The position numbers and the translations under genes were made by a program. Below are positions 9,223 to 19,687 of a stretch of DNA of 64,000 bases, piece after piece. The notes under the pieces are model-generated. The model saw only the letters and a list, made by a program, of their open reading frames with translations. It was not told where the DNA came from and did not search any database. Source of the DNA: Mesorhizobium sp. ZC-5 (GTDB lineage Bacteria > Pseudomonadota > Alphaproteobacteria > Rhizobiales > Rhizobiaceae); the NCBI RefSeq assembly GCF_025753855.1, contig NZ_JAOWPT010000007.1:1-64000 (forward strand). Reading direction: 5' to 3'. The stretch's first letter is position 1. Every line of letters starts with the position of its first letter.

Positions 9223-12200
9223 TTGACCACTACCATCCCGGGCTATTGCACGCTTTGCCGGTCGCGTTGCGGCACGTTGAATGAGGTAGACCGCGAGATG
9301 TTGATTGCGGTACGCCCCGATCCGTCTCACCCCACTGGCCAGGCCATGTGCATGAAGGGTCATGCCGCGCCGGAGATCGTTCACAGCCCGCATCGCCAGC
9401 TTTATCCGCTCAGGCGCACCACGCCCAAGGGCTCAGCCGGTCCAGGCTGGCAGCGCATCACCTGGGAAGAAGCACTCTCCGAGACAGCTCGGCGTCTTGG
9501 CGAAATCAAGGCCGAAAGCGGCGCTGAAGCAGTGGCCTTCGCCATCACATCGCCGAGCGGCACGCCGCTGTCTGACAGTATCGACTGGATCGAGCGTTTC
9601 ATACGTCATTTCGGTAGTCCAAACATCTGCTTCGCCACCGAGATTTGCAACTGGCATAAGGACTTCGCCCACGCCTTCACCTTCGGTTGCGCTATGCCGA
9701 CCGCGGATTATGAGAATGCCGACACGATCCTGCTCTGGGGCCACAATCCGGCCAATACATGGCTGGCGCAGGCCCATGCCATCGGACGCGGCCGCAAGAA
9801 GGGCGCCGCCATGGTGGTGGTCGATCCGCGTCCCATAGCACTGGCGCACCAAGCCGACGTCTGGCTGCCTGTCCGGCCGGGAACCGACGCCGCGCTCGCG
9901 CTCGGCCTGATCCGCATGCTCATCGAAACACGCCGCTACGATGAAGACTTCGTTCGACGCTGGACGAATGGGCCATTTCTGGTGCGCTCGAGCGCGCGAT
10001 CTTTTACCGGGCGACGAGACTGAGCGCTACATCGTCTGGGACGAGCAGGCCGGATGTCCTATCGCGATCGATCCGGGTGCAGTGCGATCATCCATCGATC
10101 CGCAGCGCTTGGCACTGCGCGGCACCTTCACCGTCACTCTTGAAGCAGACGGACAACGCGTCGATATCGGCTGCATGCCAGCCTTCGAGCATCTGACACG
10201 CGAGGCTGAACCCTACGACGCGCTGCATGTGCAAGCCGTCACCAACGTACCCCCGGAGGCGCTGAGGGCGGCGGCCGACCTCCTCTGCGGGGGACGGCGT
10301 ATCGCCTACCACGCCTGGAGCGGACTGGCACAGCACACCAACGCGACACAGGCCGATCGCGCAGTTGCTACACTCTACGCGCTCAGCGGCAGTTTCGATC
10401 GCATCGGCGGCAACCGTATCAGGCGCAGTCCACCCTACAATCCCGTCAACGCTTTCGGCTACATCCCGAAGGAGCAAATGGCGAAGGCCCTCGGCATCCG
10501 AACGGCCGATCGGCCCGCCCGCAATGGGCTGGGTCACCGCCCGCGACCTTTACCGGGCTGTGTCGGAAGGCGTGCCTTACAAGGTGCGCGGGATGATGGC
10601 GTTCGGGACGAACCTGTCGCTTTCGCAGGCGGATAGCAGGACGGCCGAAGCGGCGCTCAAGGCACTCGAATTCCATGTCCATTGCGATCTCTTCGAGACA
10701 CCGGCCGCGCGTAACGCCGATATTTTTCTGCCGGTGAATTCTCCCTGGGAGCATGAGGGCCTCCGCATCGGCTTCGAGATCAGCGCCGCCGCCGCCTCCC
10801 TTATCCAGCTTCGCCCGCGGATGGTCGCTCCGCGTGGCCAGTCCCGCTCCGACAACGATATCGTCTTCGATCTTGCCAGCCGACTCGGCATGGGAGACGC
10901 ATTCTTCGGCGGAAGTCTCGAGGCGGGCTGGAACCACATGCTGGCTCCGCTCGGCCTGACCGTGGATGAGCTGCGCGCGGCGCCCCGGGGCCTACGATGG
11001 CCGGTTGACGCGCCTGAGCGGAAATTTGCGCTGACACTTGCCGACGACCCCGAAAAGATACGCGGCTTCGACACGGAGACGCGTCGCGTCGAACTCTATT
11101 CCGAACGTCTGCATCGATGCGGCCAGCCGGCTATCGCCAGCTATGTTCCGCCGGCGGAACGTACCGGACCGGACAACATCCGCCGAGGCCGGAAGTATCC
11201 GTTAATCCTTAGTTCGGCGAAAAACGGCCTCTACTGCCACAGTCAGCACCGCAGCCTGGCTTCGCTGCGAAAGCGCGCGCCCGAGCCGATTGCCGAAATC
11301 AGCCCAGCGCTCTCAGCCGCGCGGGGCATCGCTGAAGGCGACGGGATCAGGATATCCACCCGAGAAGGCCAGGCGCGCTTCATAACCCGGGTCACGCCGG
11401 GCCTTGCCGATGACATCGTCGTTGCCGAATTCGGCTGGTGGCAGGCCTGCCCGGAGCTCGACCGCCCCGCTCTCGCCATCGAAGGTGGCGAAGGCAGCAA
11501 TTTCAACAGCCTGATCTCTGGAGATGCCAGTGATCCCGTTAGCGGATCGACGCCGCTCCGATCCTTTCTCTGCGATATCGAGCCCGATCCGTTGTCGCAG
11601 AAGGGCCAGCGGCGGTGGCAGGGCTACCTGCCATTTCGCGTCTCCGCGCTCCAAGCCGACGCCGAAGGTGTCATGCGCGTTTGTCTCACAGCAGTGAACG
11701 GCGAGGCACTACCGGATTTCCACCCCGGGCAGCATGTAGAGATCAGAGCCCGGATCGGATCGGCGGTGGTCAGTCGAGCCTATTCGCTCATCGATGCCGC
11801 GCGCGTCGACCAGCGCCAGACCTATAACATCACCGTCCGGCTTCGGAACGTCGTTCTTGAGGACAGCACGGCGGTGTTCGGCGTTATGTCGAACCATATC
11901 CATACCGAACTGGCTGTCGGCGAAATCGTCGAATTGAAGTCACCGTCAGGCAGTTTCGTCCTGCCGCGCCAATCTCCGCAGCCGATGATATTGATGGCCA
12001 GCGGCATTGGCATCACGCCATTCATGAGTCTGCTGGAGTCTCTGCCGGACGGTGATCCAGCGGAAATCTGGCTCCATTATGGAAACACTAACAGCCGTAC
12101 ACATGCCTTCAGCGAGCGCATTGCCTTCCACGAACAGCGGCTACCGGGACTGACGGTCGTCAATTACTACAGCAAGCCGCTTGCCACGGACCGGCGCGGC

Positions 12201-12659
12201 GTAAACCACCAGGCGACAGGCCGGATCAGCGCAACCGTGGTTGCAGACGACCTCATTGCGCGCCGCGCCCGAGTCTATATGTGCGGGTCGGCGCCGATGA
12301 TGGAGGACGTAAGAACAGGTTTGGTCGCGCGCGGGCTGCCGGCCTTCGATATTTTCAGCGAGGCCTTCACTTCTCCTGCAACTGCGATGGTCGATGACGG
12401 CAAGACGTTTCGGGTGTCCTTCAGTCTCTCGCGCAAGCAACCGGATACATGGTCTCCTGCAAGCGGCCCGCTGCTCAGTTTTGGTGAAGCACTGGGCGTG
12501 AATCTGCCGAGCGGGTGCCGGGTCGGGCAATGCGAAAGCTGCGAAGTCCGCATTCTGTCGGGCAATGTCCGTCATTTGCATGGAAGCGAGCCGGATGATC
12601 ACACCGTCTGCCTGACTTGTCAGGCAGTGCCGATAACCGACATTGTCCTTGATGCCTGA
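9223..12659 (+). pseudogene. Molybdopterin oxidoreductase fused to ferredoxin-reductase and 2Fe-2S domains, two frameshifts
   Basis: Three frames in a row encode one long protein. Frame 1 (9223 to about 9990) has the 4Fe-4S cysteines CTLCRSRC and CMKGHA and the Mo-ligand Cys in TEICNWH. Frame 2 (to about 10505) continues the Mo-bisMGD domain. Frame 3 (to 12659) has the MopB C-terminal domain, an FAD/NAD reductase module (HPGQHVEIRARIG, SRAYSLID, MASGIGITPFMSLLE, YMCGSAPMMEDV) and a C-terminal plant-type 2Fe-2S site, Cys-x4-Cys-x2-Cys (CRVGQCESC) plus a CLTC. The order suggests a self-contained NAD(P)H-linked Mo enzyme. Each break shifts the frame by +1, so the gene is a pseudogene unless these are sequencing errors. 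The substrate cannot be told. Confidence 0.8.
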
Positions 12660-13112
12660 CTTAGCGGATCCCAGTACGGCTGTCTTCTCGACAAAATTGT
12701 CCAGCCGCACCGGAGGAGCAAGGCAGCCAAGCGTCTGCTAATTCGGTGAACGAAGACGCAGAGTTTTTCCTCACGCTGATCGTCTGCGACGGGTCTTGTT
12801 TCTCTAGAGCAACACGGCTGCCGGTGATAGCTACGGGAAAACATCACGCAAAAGAACATGCGCAGCGTCAATGGCGAGGATGAATCATGGAATCCGAACA
12901 TATTAGATTTTGAGCGTGCTGCCGCGGCGCGGATACTGGCCGCAAGAAGCTTAAGGATGACGGCTCAACCGCTCGCTTCGAAACAAAAAGGCCCGTCCGG
13001 AGGCGTGCCCGCTGCCGGTAAGACGTAGGACGGCCAAGGCGCGAGCCGACGAGGCCAAGTGGCTGTTATAATGAGCTGCTACACCGTTACCTCACCGCCG
13101 TGCTTGAGAAGG
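12660..13112. other. Intergenic region, nothing recognised
   Basis: No frame with a domain, start site or codon structure. A minus-strand frame across 12620-12901 overlaps the 2Fe-2S coding end and is a shadow. Confidence 0.4.
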
Positions 13113-13502
13113 TCAAGTTGAACGATCGACGCGGCCCGATTTTCGAAGCTTCGCCAGCAAGATTGATGCCGTGCCTCGGTAGCTAGCACTGACCTGCTCG
13201 GCCATGGGCAGTGAATTCCACGCGGTTAGTTTGGCCACTAGAAAATCGTTGTCTGGGTTTATTGGTGCGGAGCTAAGTTGACCCTCTTTGTCCATCATGA
13301 TTGCCACGGTGCCGGTTGCGCCATATCCAATCGCCGCCATTCTGCGAATGCGGGTGTCGCCGTCCACGCGAATGTCGAACAAAACCGAGCCGCCAGTTTT
13401 CTCCGCGACGTCGTCCACCCGATCGGAAAACGGACGCTGTATGCCGCCTGTATTGGCGAGGGACTGCTCCAACAGCGCCAGTTCAACATACTCCGCCATC
13501 AT
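13113..13502 (-). CDS. Uncharacterised protein, paralogue of the gene at 5681-6070
   Basis: About 129 residues from the tandem ATG codons at 13502/13499; the frame stays open upstream to 13934 but that extension is unlike the paralogue. Shared motifs in the same order are LFDIRVDGD, RMAAIGY, a D-K-E-G turn, WNSLP and a C-terminal ASILLAKLRKSGR. No known domain, signal peptide or membrane helix is visible. Alignment to the paralogue starts just at the chosen Met, which supports this start. It is isolated between decayed regions, so context gives no function. Confidence 0.55.
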   Translation of the reverse strand: MMAEYVELALLEQSLANTGGIQRPFSDRVDDVAEKTGGSVLFDIRVDGDTRIRRMAAIGYGATGTVAIMMDKEGQLSSAPINPDNDFLVAKLTAWNSLPMAEQVSASYRGTASILLAKLRKSGRVDRST

Positions 13503-14097
13503 CCCGCGAGAGTGCGCGGCATGCCGCGCAGGACCAATAGGCCGTGGACGGCTTATCCACACAAAACAGCCGCCAATCGAGACGGCGCCTGGGAACCCCA
13601 TGACCAAGAACCAACGCGCCGCCGCGCGACGGCACAGCCGTGCGAAACACAAGGCGACGCATTCGCTAAACCAGATAGCGGTCAAGCAGACCGCAACGCT
13701 GGAGCGGATGATGTTGCAGACCAGCCGGTCCGGTTCGCTTGCAGTATTGCAAGCGAAACAATTCTGAGACCCAAATGACCCGTCGAAGTCAGCACAAACG
13801 CGACGGTGGACCGCCTGTGGCAAGCAAGGTTGTGCGCTGGCGGCCTGCAGACCGCGCCGGAATGACTGCTCGCTGTTGGCCAGAGTTCGCCGACAATGCC
13901 GGGGCGAACGATTTCCTTGCAGGCGTGGCACCAACGTGGGAGTTTTCCACCCTCATGTCGGACTGCAAGGTGTTGCGGCTGACATTTGGTCGACGATCCC
14001 ATCGAGCGGAAACCAGGGTTGCTATCCCAGCCGGGTTCAATTCGCGGATCGTCATGCCACCGCAGCCGCCGCACCTTGAAAAGGCGGCAGGCCGCTT
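13503..14097. other. Intergenic region, nothing recognised
   Basis: Frames on both strands here overlap each other and have no recognisable motifs or good translation starts. Confidence 0.4.
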
Positions 14098-14481
14098 TTA
14101 CCGTCTTGCCTTGCGCCAGCCTGCCGCGACTGCCTCCGCCTCGGACCAGAACCAGCGCTCGCCATATCGAGGGCTAATCTTGGTTTCCCAATAATGTTCT
14201 TGACCAGGGATGTGGTAGATTCGTTCCCCGGTGTTGACGGAAATATTCCCCTTGATATCGCAACTGCCCGAGCCGGTCATGGCGCCGCCTGTCGCGACGC
14301 CTGGCACAACGAGATCTGCGACAGTTTCGAGGCTGCTTGGGCTCCCCGTGAGAAAGGCGGCTAAGGGAACTATCACCATCGCAATGAGAAATTGCGGTTG
14401 CCAGCGGCGACGCCGCTTCCTGGCGCGCTTTCGCCACCGGTCAGCCTGATTGGCACCCTGCTCGCGATTGACTTTGCCCAT
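14098..14481 (-). CDS. Membrane-anchored protein with a sunset-like C-terminal domain
   Basis: A 127-residue protein from the ATG at 14481, which follows GGGAGAGGGGC. A very basic N terminus (RKRARKRRRRWQ) precedes one membrane helix (FLIAMVIVPLAAFL). The C-terminal part reads CDIKGNISVNTGERIYHIPG, then YWETKISPRYGERWFWSEAE and AAGWRKARR. This CxIKGNIS...YHxPG...ERWFCSExEAxAAGWR pattern is the small domain often attached to nucleases or found alone in rhizobia and annotated as a sunset domain. The basic tail inside and the domain outside are inferred from the positive-inside rule. Its role is unknown. Confidence 0.75.
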   Translation of the reverse strand: MGKVNREQGANQADRWRKRARKRRRRWQPQFLIAMVIVPLAAFLTGSPSSLETVADLVVPGVATGGAMTGSGSCDIKGNISVNTGERIYHIPGQEHYWETKISPRYGERWFWSEAEAVAAGWRKARR

Positions 14482-14631
14482 GCCCCTCTCTCCCAGACTG
14501 GAGGATGCGTCCTTTGCGAACGAGAGTCCATGCGCACGTGATGCCAAGGCTGATTACGGGGTCCGCCAGCGCGTTCCAAGCATATGAGGACAGGCGGCCC
14601 TTCTTTCGATGAAGGCACGCGCCTGCGGCGA

Positions 14632-14648
14632 GTGCAGAAATCCGCACA
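14632..14648 (+). promoter_or_regulatory. Candidate DctD binding site upstream of dctA
   Basis: The sequence GTGCAGAAATCCGCACA is an imperfect palindrome that closely resembles the DctD activator site of rhizobial dctA promoters (TGTGCGG-AAATCCGCACA type). It lies about 50 bases upstream of the sigma-54 promoter, a sensible place for an enhancer site. Confidence 0.6.
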
Positions 14649-14693
14649 TGCACGGCGTGAGAGATCCCGCGCGTTTCTCGCGCCACTGCGGTT

Positions 14694-14709
14694 TGGCACG
14701 GAGCTTGCG
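14694..14709 (+). promoter_or_regulatory. Sigma-54 promoter of dctA
   Basis: TGGCACGGAGCTTGCG matches the -24/-12 consensus TGGCACG-N4-TTGCW at every conserved base except the last. It sits about 90 bases before the dctA ATG and downstream of a DctD-like site, so RpoN-dependent activation by DctD is expected; NifA cross-activation in nodules is possible. Confidence 0.8.
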
Positions 14710-14799
14710 GCGGCATTGGTACAGCGTTCGACCGGAGCGCCGCGGTGGAAGAAGCCCGGGACGGTCGAAACTCGCCCCAATCCGGTCAGGGAGAGAAAA

Positions 14800-16359
14800 A
14801 TGCTAGCTCCACCAGTCCGCAGCGCGAATCCCGCGCCTCGCAAGCCTCTCTACGCCCAGCTTTACGTGCAGGTGCTTGTCGCCATCGCCCTCGGCGTCGC
14901 AACTGGCTATTTCTGTCCGGGGATCGGCGAGAGCCTGAAGCCGCTGGGCGATGCCTTCATCAAGCTCGTCAAGATGATCATCGCGCCTGTCATCTTCCTG
15001 ACAATTGCAACCGGCATTGCCGGTATGAACGATCTTCACAAGGTCGGCCGTGTCGCCGGCAAGACCATGGTCTACTTCCTGAGTTTCTCGACGCTCGCAC
15101 TGATCGTCGGCCTCATCGTGGCCAATGTCGTTCAGCCCGGCGCCGGCCTCAATATCGATCCCGCCTCGCTCGACCTGCAGTCCGTGAACAGTTACGCCGC
15201 AAAGGCCCACGAGCAGTCCGTGACGGACTTCCTGATGAACATCATTCCGTCGACGATCGTCGGCGCGTTTGCGCAAGGCGACATCCTGCAGGTGCTGTTC
15301 TTCTCGGTTCTCTTCGGCATCGCGCTGGCGATGGCCGGTGAGGCGGGCAAGCCTGTCGTTTCCTTCCTTCAGGCGCTCATCGCGCCCGTCTTCAAGCTCG
15401 TCGGCATTCTGATGAAGGCTGCCCCGATCGGCGCTTTCGGCGCGATGGCCTTCACCATCGGCAAATATGGCATCGGCTCGGTTGTGAACCTGGCGATGCT
15501 GGTCGGGACGTTCTATTTCACCGCCTTCCTCTTCGTGTTCGTCATCCTCGGCGCGGTCTGCCGTTACAACGGCTTCTCGATCGTTGCTCTCATCGGCTAC
15601 ATCAAGGAAGAGCTGCTGCTTGTCCTCGCAACGTCCTCTTCAGAGGCCGCGCTACCCTCACTCATGGAGAAGATGGAGAAGGCCTGCGCCGCGCGTTCGG
15701 TCGTGGGCCTCGTCGTCCCGGCCGGATATTCCTTCAATCGGGATGGCACCAACATCAACCTGACGCTGGCGGCCCTCTTCATCGCGCAGGCGACGAATAC
15801 GGATCTGTCGATCGGCGATCGGATCCTGCTGCTTCTTGTCACCATACTCTCGAAGGGAGCAACTCGCATTACCAATACCGGCTTCGTCACGTTGGCCGCG
15901 ACGCTCCTTGTCGTCCCGACCGCTCCGTTCGCCGGCGTGGAGCTGATCCGTGCTGTCGAGCAATTCATGTTCGAATGTCGCGTGCTGAGGAATCTGCTCA
16001 GCAACGCTGTGGGAACGCTCGCCGTCGCCTGCCGGGAGGCCGAGCCGGATGAAATTCGTTTGGCAGGCGCCCTCGCGAGCAGACCTTCGGCGCTTTGGCG
16101 GTGGAAGGTCAGGTCACCCGGCATGGCGAAGGGCGGCCACGGTTGGCCGGCTCGCGCGAACGCCTATCAGGTATTGAGGGCAGGGCGCGAAGCCGTCGTA
16201 GAGGAGCCGTTCGCTGGTAACGCCACCAATAGAGCCCCGCAACTTATCGTACTCCGGGAACTGCGGGGCAAGCGATCAAAAGTAATGACCCACCTTTACG
16301 CCAAAGGCACCAATGCTGGCCTGCCGTCCGCCGCTCATTGGAGCCCGCCCCATGTCTAA
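14800..16359 (+). CDS. dctA: C4-dicarboxylate transporter DctA with altered C terminus
   Basis: Predicted inner-membrane proton/sodium-coupled importer of succinate, malate and fumarate, the carbon supply of nitrogen-fixing bacteroids. The ATG at 14800 follows GGGAGAGAAAA and gives [19 protein letters not shown], the normal DctA start. Conserved motifs [15 protein letters not shown] and [19 protein letters not shown] are intact. However, the usual LSSKGAAGITG motif reads [12 protein letters not shown]: one Ser lost and the Gly replaced. After about residue 430 the frame runs on for roughly 90 residues unlike DctA, so the normal stop is lost. It may be inactive or partly active. The symbiotic plasmid copy dctA1 of strain NGR234 is a precedent for a second dctA. 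Confidence 0.8.
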   Translation: MLAPPVRSANPAPRKPLYAQLYVQVLVAIALGVATGYFCPGIGESLKPLGDAFIKLVKMIIAPVIFLTIATGIAGMNDLHKVGRVAGKTMVYFLSFSTLALIVGLIVANVVQPGAGLNIDPASLDLQSVNSYAAKAHEQSVTDFLMNIIPSTIVGAFAQGDILQVLFFSVLFGIALAMAGEAGKPVVSFLQALIAPVFKLVGILMKAAPIGAFGAMAFTIGKYGIGSVVNLAMLVGTFYFTAFLFVFVILGAVCRYNGFSIVALIGYIKEELLLVLATSSSEAALPSLMEKMEKACAARSVVGLVVPAGYSFNRDGTNINLTLAALFIAQATNTDLSIGDRILLLLVTILSKGATRITNTGFVTLAATLLVVPTAPFAGVELIRAVEQFMFECRVLRNLLSNAVGTLAVACREAEPDEIRLAGALASRPSALWRWKVRSPGMAKGGHGWPARANAYQVLRAGREAVVEEPFAGNATNRAPQLIVLRELRGKRSKVMTHLYAKGTNAGLPSAAHWSPPHV

Positions 16360-16871
16360 GCCAAACTGCCGGCTCTGTTGCCACGATCGCACCGATGAGG
16401 ACATCAATCTGGCGCATAATCTAGCGGAAAGCGGTCATCGGAGAATTTTGACTGGGTCTCCTCACTCCAGGACCACGAGCTCGCGCGCCAGGAGCCCTGT
16501 CACATCTTGGTTGCGATAGCGCGATGCGATGCATGTCCTATGCGCCAGTTCGAATCATTCGCACAACGCCAGGTCGGTGGGCTTCGAGCGGCATGTTATC
16601 GACAAGGTCGAGACCCCGATCCTGGATCCGGCGAAGACGATTGTTGTCTGCTTCCGATACAAAAAGGCGGCCGGACTCAACGTGGCGCTTGCGGGACTTC
16701 GAAATGAAATAGGGTGCCGGAAGGCACGACCGGACGATATCGTCGCTAATGCCATCGCATCTGGTCCGTTGTGAAATCCTATCTTGACGCGAAAGTGGTC
16801 GATGAAGAGTCAAAAACGTAGCGCAATCGGTTCACGATCGACTGAAAACCGTGACCTTTCCTCTGCGGTGC
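16360..16871. other. Intergenic region, nothing recognised
   Basis: Half a kilobase between the converging dctA and hemN genes. Several short frames exist on both strands but none shows a domain or good start. No strong terminator hairpin stands out. Confidence 0.4.
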
Positions 16872-18221
16872 TCAGATTGCCGCCGAATGCCTGGCCGCTC
16901 CACTTTCGAAATATTTGTCGAACTTCACCGCAATGCTCCTCACGAACGGACGATTTTCCGCCGGCACGACGAAACTGTCGCCTTGGAGTTCAAGCAGTCG
17001 AGCGGGATCCTGAAGGGCGATGGAGCTTGCCTGAAGAAGCAGCTTTTGGCCGGCTTCCCCGAAGCTCTCCACCAGGTCGATCGCCGAGAAGGCGAAATCG
17101 CACATCAGCCGCTCGATGATCCAGCCCCGGCCGCGATCGTCGTCGGACAGCACGATCCCGCGCACAGCAGCCAACCTGCCGTCTGCAACCATGCGGCCGT
17201 ACTCGCCGGTCGAAGGCATGTTCTGCACGTAGCCCTGGCGAAAACGGCCGATGGACGAAGGGCCAAGTCCGATCAACGTCTCGCAGCGATCCTCGGTGTA
17301 ACCCTGAAAATTGCGATGCAAAGTCCCCGCGCGGGCCGCTATAGCCAACGCATCGCCCGGCTTTGCGAAATGGTCGAGCCCGATTGATTCGTACCCCTCG
17401 TCCACAATCGCTCGCGCGGCAAGTCGCGATTGAGCGAACCGCTCGGTGGTGTCGGGAAGCCATGCCTCGTCGATCATCGTCTGGTGTTTCTTGAACCACG
17501 GTACATGGGCGTAGCCAAAAAGCGCTATCCGGTCTGGCTCCAGGGTCAGCGCCCGCGCGACGGTGGAGGAGACGCTCTCCCTTGTCTGATGCGGCAAGCC
17601 GTAAAGCAGATCGAGGTTCACGGACTCGACACCGCGTGAGCGAACTCCGTCGACGACTGCCTTGGTCTGCAAAAAGCTTTGCTTGCGATTGATTGCCTTT
17701 TGCACGTTCGGATCGAAATCCTGCACGCCGAGGCTCGCCCGCGTCATCCCGATTTCAGCAAGTGCATCAAGGCGGGCTTCGTCCGTATTGTTCGGATCGA
17801 TCTCGACGCTGATCGTCGCATCGCCGAGAAAATCGAAGCTGTCCCGCAGGACCGTGCCCAGTGTCATCATGTCCTCGGGCTTCAGCATCGTCGGCGAACC
17901 GCCCCCGAAATGAACTGCGCGAACTCGGCCCTTGCCGCTGACAAGGCCGCCAACAGTCGCAATCTCCGCATACAGCGAGCGCAGATATGCGGCCACTGGC
18001 TCATAGTGGCGGGTCTGCTTGGTATGGCACGCGCAGAACCAGCACAGCCTGTCGCAATAGGGAACATGCAGGTAAAGCGATATCTCGCCACCGCTTTCGA
18101 GCGCCTCCAACCAGCCGCGGTAAACGACAGCATCGATGCCCGGATGGAAATGCGGCGTGGTCGGATAACTGGTATAGCGCGGGACGTTCTCGCCAAGTCT
18201 GGCAGCTAGTTCCGGTAGCAT
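16872..18221 (-). CDS. hemN: Oxygen-independent coproporphyrinogen III dehydrogenase HemN
   Basis: Anaerobic heme synthesis: decarboxylates coproporphyrinogen III to protoporphyrinogen IX by radical SAM chemistry. This replaces the oxygen-using HemF when oxygen is scarce and supplies heme for the cbb3 oxidase. The cluster motif C-x3-C-x2-C-x-C is seen in CDRLCWFCAC, preceded by VPRYTSYPTTPHF, with the HFGGGSPT SAM motif and GLPHQT later. I start at the ATG at 18221 (449 residues): an FnrN box centred at 18287 would place transcription start near 18246, downstream of the other in-frame ATG at 18266. It is divergent from fnrN and shares that box. Confidence 0.92.
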   Translation of the reverse strand: MLPELAARLGENVPRYTSYPTTPHFHPGIDAVVYRGWLEALESGGEISLYLHVPYCDRLCWFCACHTKQTRHYEPVAAYLRSLYAEIATVGGLVSGKGRVRAVHFGGGSPTMLKPEDMMTLGTVLRDSFDFLGDATISVEIDPNNTDEARLDALAEIGMTRASLGVQDFDPNVQKAINRKQSFLQTKAVVDGVRSRGVESVNLDLLYGLPHQTRESVSSTVARALTLEPDRIALFGYAHVPWFKKHQTMIDEAWLPDTTERFAQSRLAARAIVDEGYESIGLDHFAKPGDALAIAARAGTLHRNFQGYTEDRCETLIGLGPSSIGRFRQGYVQNMPSTGEYGRMVADGRLAAVRGIVLSDDDRGRGWIIERLMCDFAFSAIDLVESFGEAGQKLLLQASSIALQDPARLLELQGDSFVVPAENRPFVRSIAVKFDKYFESGAARHSAAI

Positions 18222-18280
18222 GTCGTGACCCACGGTGTTTGCTTTTCGCTGGAACTCTGGAGGCATTGACGAGCCAAGCC

Positions 18281-18294
18281 CTGATTTGGGTCAA
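18281..18294. promoter_or_regulatory. Anaerobox (FnrN/FixK site) between hemN and fnrN
   Basis: CTGATTTGGGTCAA, read on the other strand as TTGAC-CCAA-ATCAG, fits TTGAT-N4-ATCAA with one mismatch in each half. It lies 60 bases before the chosen hemN start and 86 bases before fnrN, so it could both activate hemN and autoregulate fnrN. Confidence 0.75.
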
Positions 18295-18379
18295 CCTCCG
18301 GCACGGACAAACTGCCGCAAGGATTTTTCTACCGTCGATTGCTATCCTGCCGACAAATTGGGACCGGTAGAGCGATCAA

Positions 18380-19126
18380 ATGACAGTACGGCAGGACATT
18401 CGCAGTTCCGGCATTCCCGCTCTTTGCCTGTCTTGCGAGGCACGGCACCACGGCGTCTGTGGTGCGCTCGATCCAGACCATTTGGCTCGGCTCGCCAAGA
18501 CGTCGTCGCGGCACAAGATCGATCCGGGGGTCGAACTGATCGGCGACGCTGAGACTGTCGACAGCTATTCAAACCTGCTTTCAGGCGTGGTGAAGCTGAC
18601 GAAGAGCCTTTCGGACGGCCGCCAGCAGATTGTCGGCCTCCAGTTCGCGCCGGATTTTCTGGGACGGCCCTTCAGAGTCAAAAGCACGATCAATGCGGAA
18701 GCCGCAACAGCTGTCTCGCTGTGCTCGTTTCCCAGGGCGGCCATCGAACGGACGATGAAGGAATCACCAGAATTTGAGCACCGCCTGCTCAAGCAGACGC
18801 TCTACGAACTCGACGAGGCACGTGAATGGATGGTGACTCTGGGGCGCAAGACCGCACCGGAGAAGGTGGCGAGCTTTCTCCTCATGATCGCCCGGAATAT
18901 CGATTCCAGTCTTGAGCCTGGGGCCAGGTCGGCGTGCTTCGAGCTGCCGCTGACGCGTGCCGACATTTCTGATTTCCTTGGAACCACAAACGAGACGGTG
19001 AGCCGTCAGCTGACCAGACTGAGAATGGACGGTGTGATCCGGATCGAGAACAACCGCCATGTCACAGTGGACAGCATGAGCCGGCTGGAACAGCGCTGCG
19101 GCGGCCGAGGCGCAACCGCCCCTTGA
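18380..19126 (+). CDS. fnrN: Oxygen-sensing Crp/Fnr regulator FnrN
   Basis: A 248-residue transcription factor that should activate genes with anaeroboxes when oxygen is low. The N terminus carries Cys16, Cys19 and Cys27 (ALCLSCEARHHGVCG), with a fourth at Cys115 (VSLCSF). This is the 4Fe-4S ligand set of FNR/FnrN rather than the cysteine-free FixK type. A cyclic-nucleotide-like beta domain follows (SGVVKLTKSLSDGRQQIVGL), then a C-terminal HTH with recognition helix ETVSRQLTRLR. The E-SR residues are those that read TTGAT half sites. Boxes in front of hemN, fixN, fixG and a small ORF at 28050 are its likely targets. Confidence 0.92.
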   Translation: MTVRQDIRSSGIPALCLSCEARHHGVCGALDPDHLARLAKTSSRHKIDPGVELIGDAETVDSYSNLLSGVVKLTKSLSDGRQQIVGLQFAPDFLGRPFRVKSTINAEAATAVSLCSFPRAAIERTMKESPEFEHRLLKQTLYELDEAREWMVTLGRKTAPEKVASFLLMIARNIDSSLEPGARSACFELPLTRADISDFLGTTNETVSRQLTRLRMDGVIRIENNRHVTVDSMSRLEQRCGGRGATAP

Positions 19127-19598
19127 ATGAGCGATGTATCGCGCTTCGAAGAAGCCGCGTAGCATGAACCCGACTGCTTCCACACTCGCTATCGGATGAC
19201 GATCTCCGATCGCCAGGAGCGTTTTGGCCACCTCGTCTTGCGAAGCATTGATCCCCGAGGTGCTCGACGCGCAACCGGCTGGTGGACGCAAGATTGGGCT
19301 CGGCCAAGGTCAGCACGCCTTATACGCGCAGGAAAAATGACCGTCTCCTCGAAGCGTTCGCGCTGGCTGTCCCAAGGCATTTGAAGGCGATCGACGTACG
19401 GCAAGGCACCGGCTATATTTTCCAGCGCGTCGCAGACGCGCGCTTCACCACATCGTCCGGAATCGCCTCCACACCGGCCCGGCCCGGGGAACCGGACTTG
19501 TCCATAAACGGGGCGGCCCGTTCGGCATTTTCTCGTTCAATCGCCATCTTCCAATCGCACCGAACTCAATGCTGCCCCGAAGCAAAAATCGTGCGGCT
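19127..19598. other. Intergenic region upstream of fixN
   Basis: No supportable gene. A minus-strand reading across about 19150-19300 looks protein-like in two frames (for example INASQDEVAKTLLAIGD) and may be the end of a decayed gene that I cannot identify. The fixN control site lies at its end. Confidence 0.4.
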
Positions 19599-19612
19599 CT
19601 GACATGGATCAG
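19599..19612 (+). promoter_or_regulatory. Anaerobox of the fixNOPQ promoter
   Basis: CTGACATGGATCAG fits TTGAT/C-N4-ATCAA with one outer mismatch on each side. Its centre is 82 bases before the fixN ATG, so a class II promoter (box at about -41) would start transcription near 19647 and leave a leader of about 41 bases. Confidence 0.7.
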
Positions 19613-19687
19613 GGCAAGCAGGCGGCGGCTGCGCAATTAGTGGACTGCGGATTTGGCGTCCGTCGGAATTGGAGATCGGAACTTGCG

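Noticed and set aside
12620-12901. Minus-strand 93-residue frame over the ferredoxin end
   Set aside because: It is antisense to clear 2Fe-2S coding sequence and has no domain.
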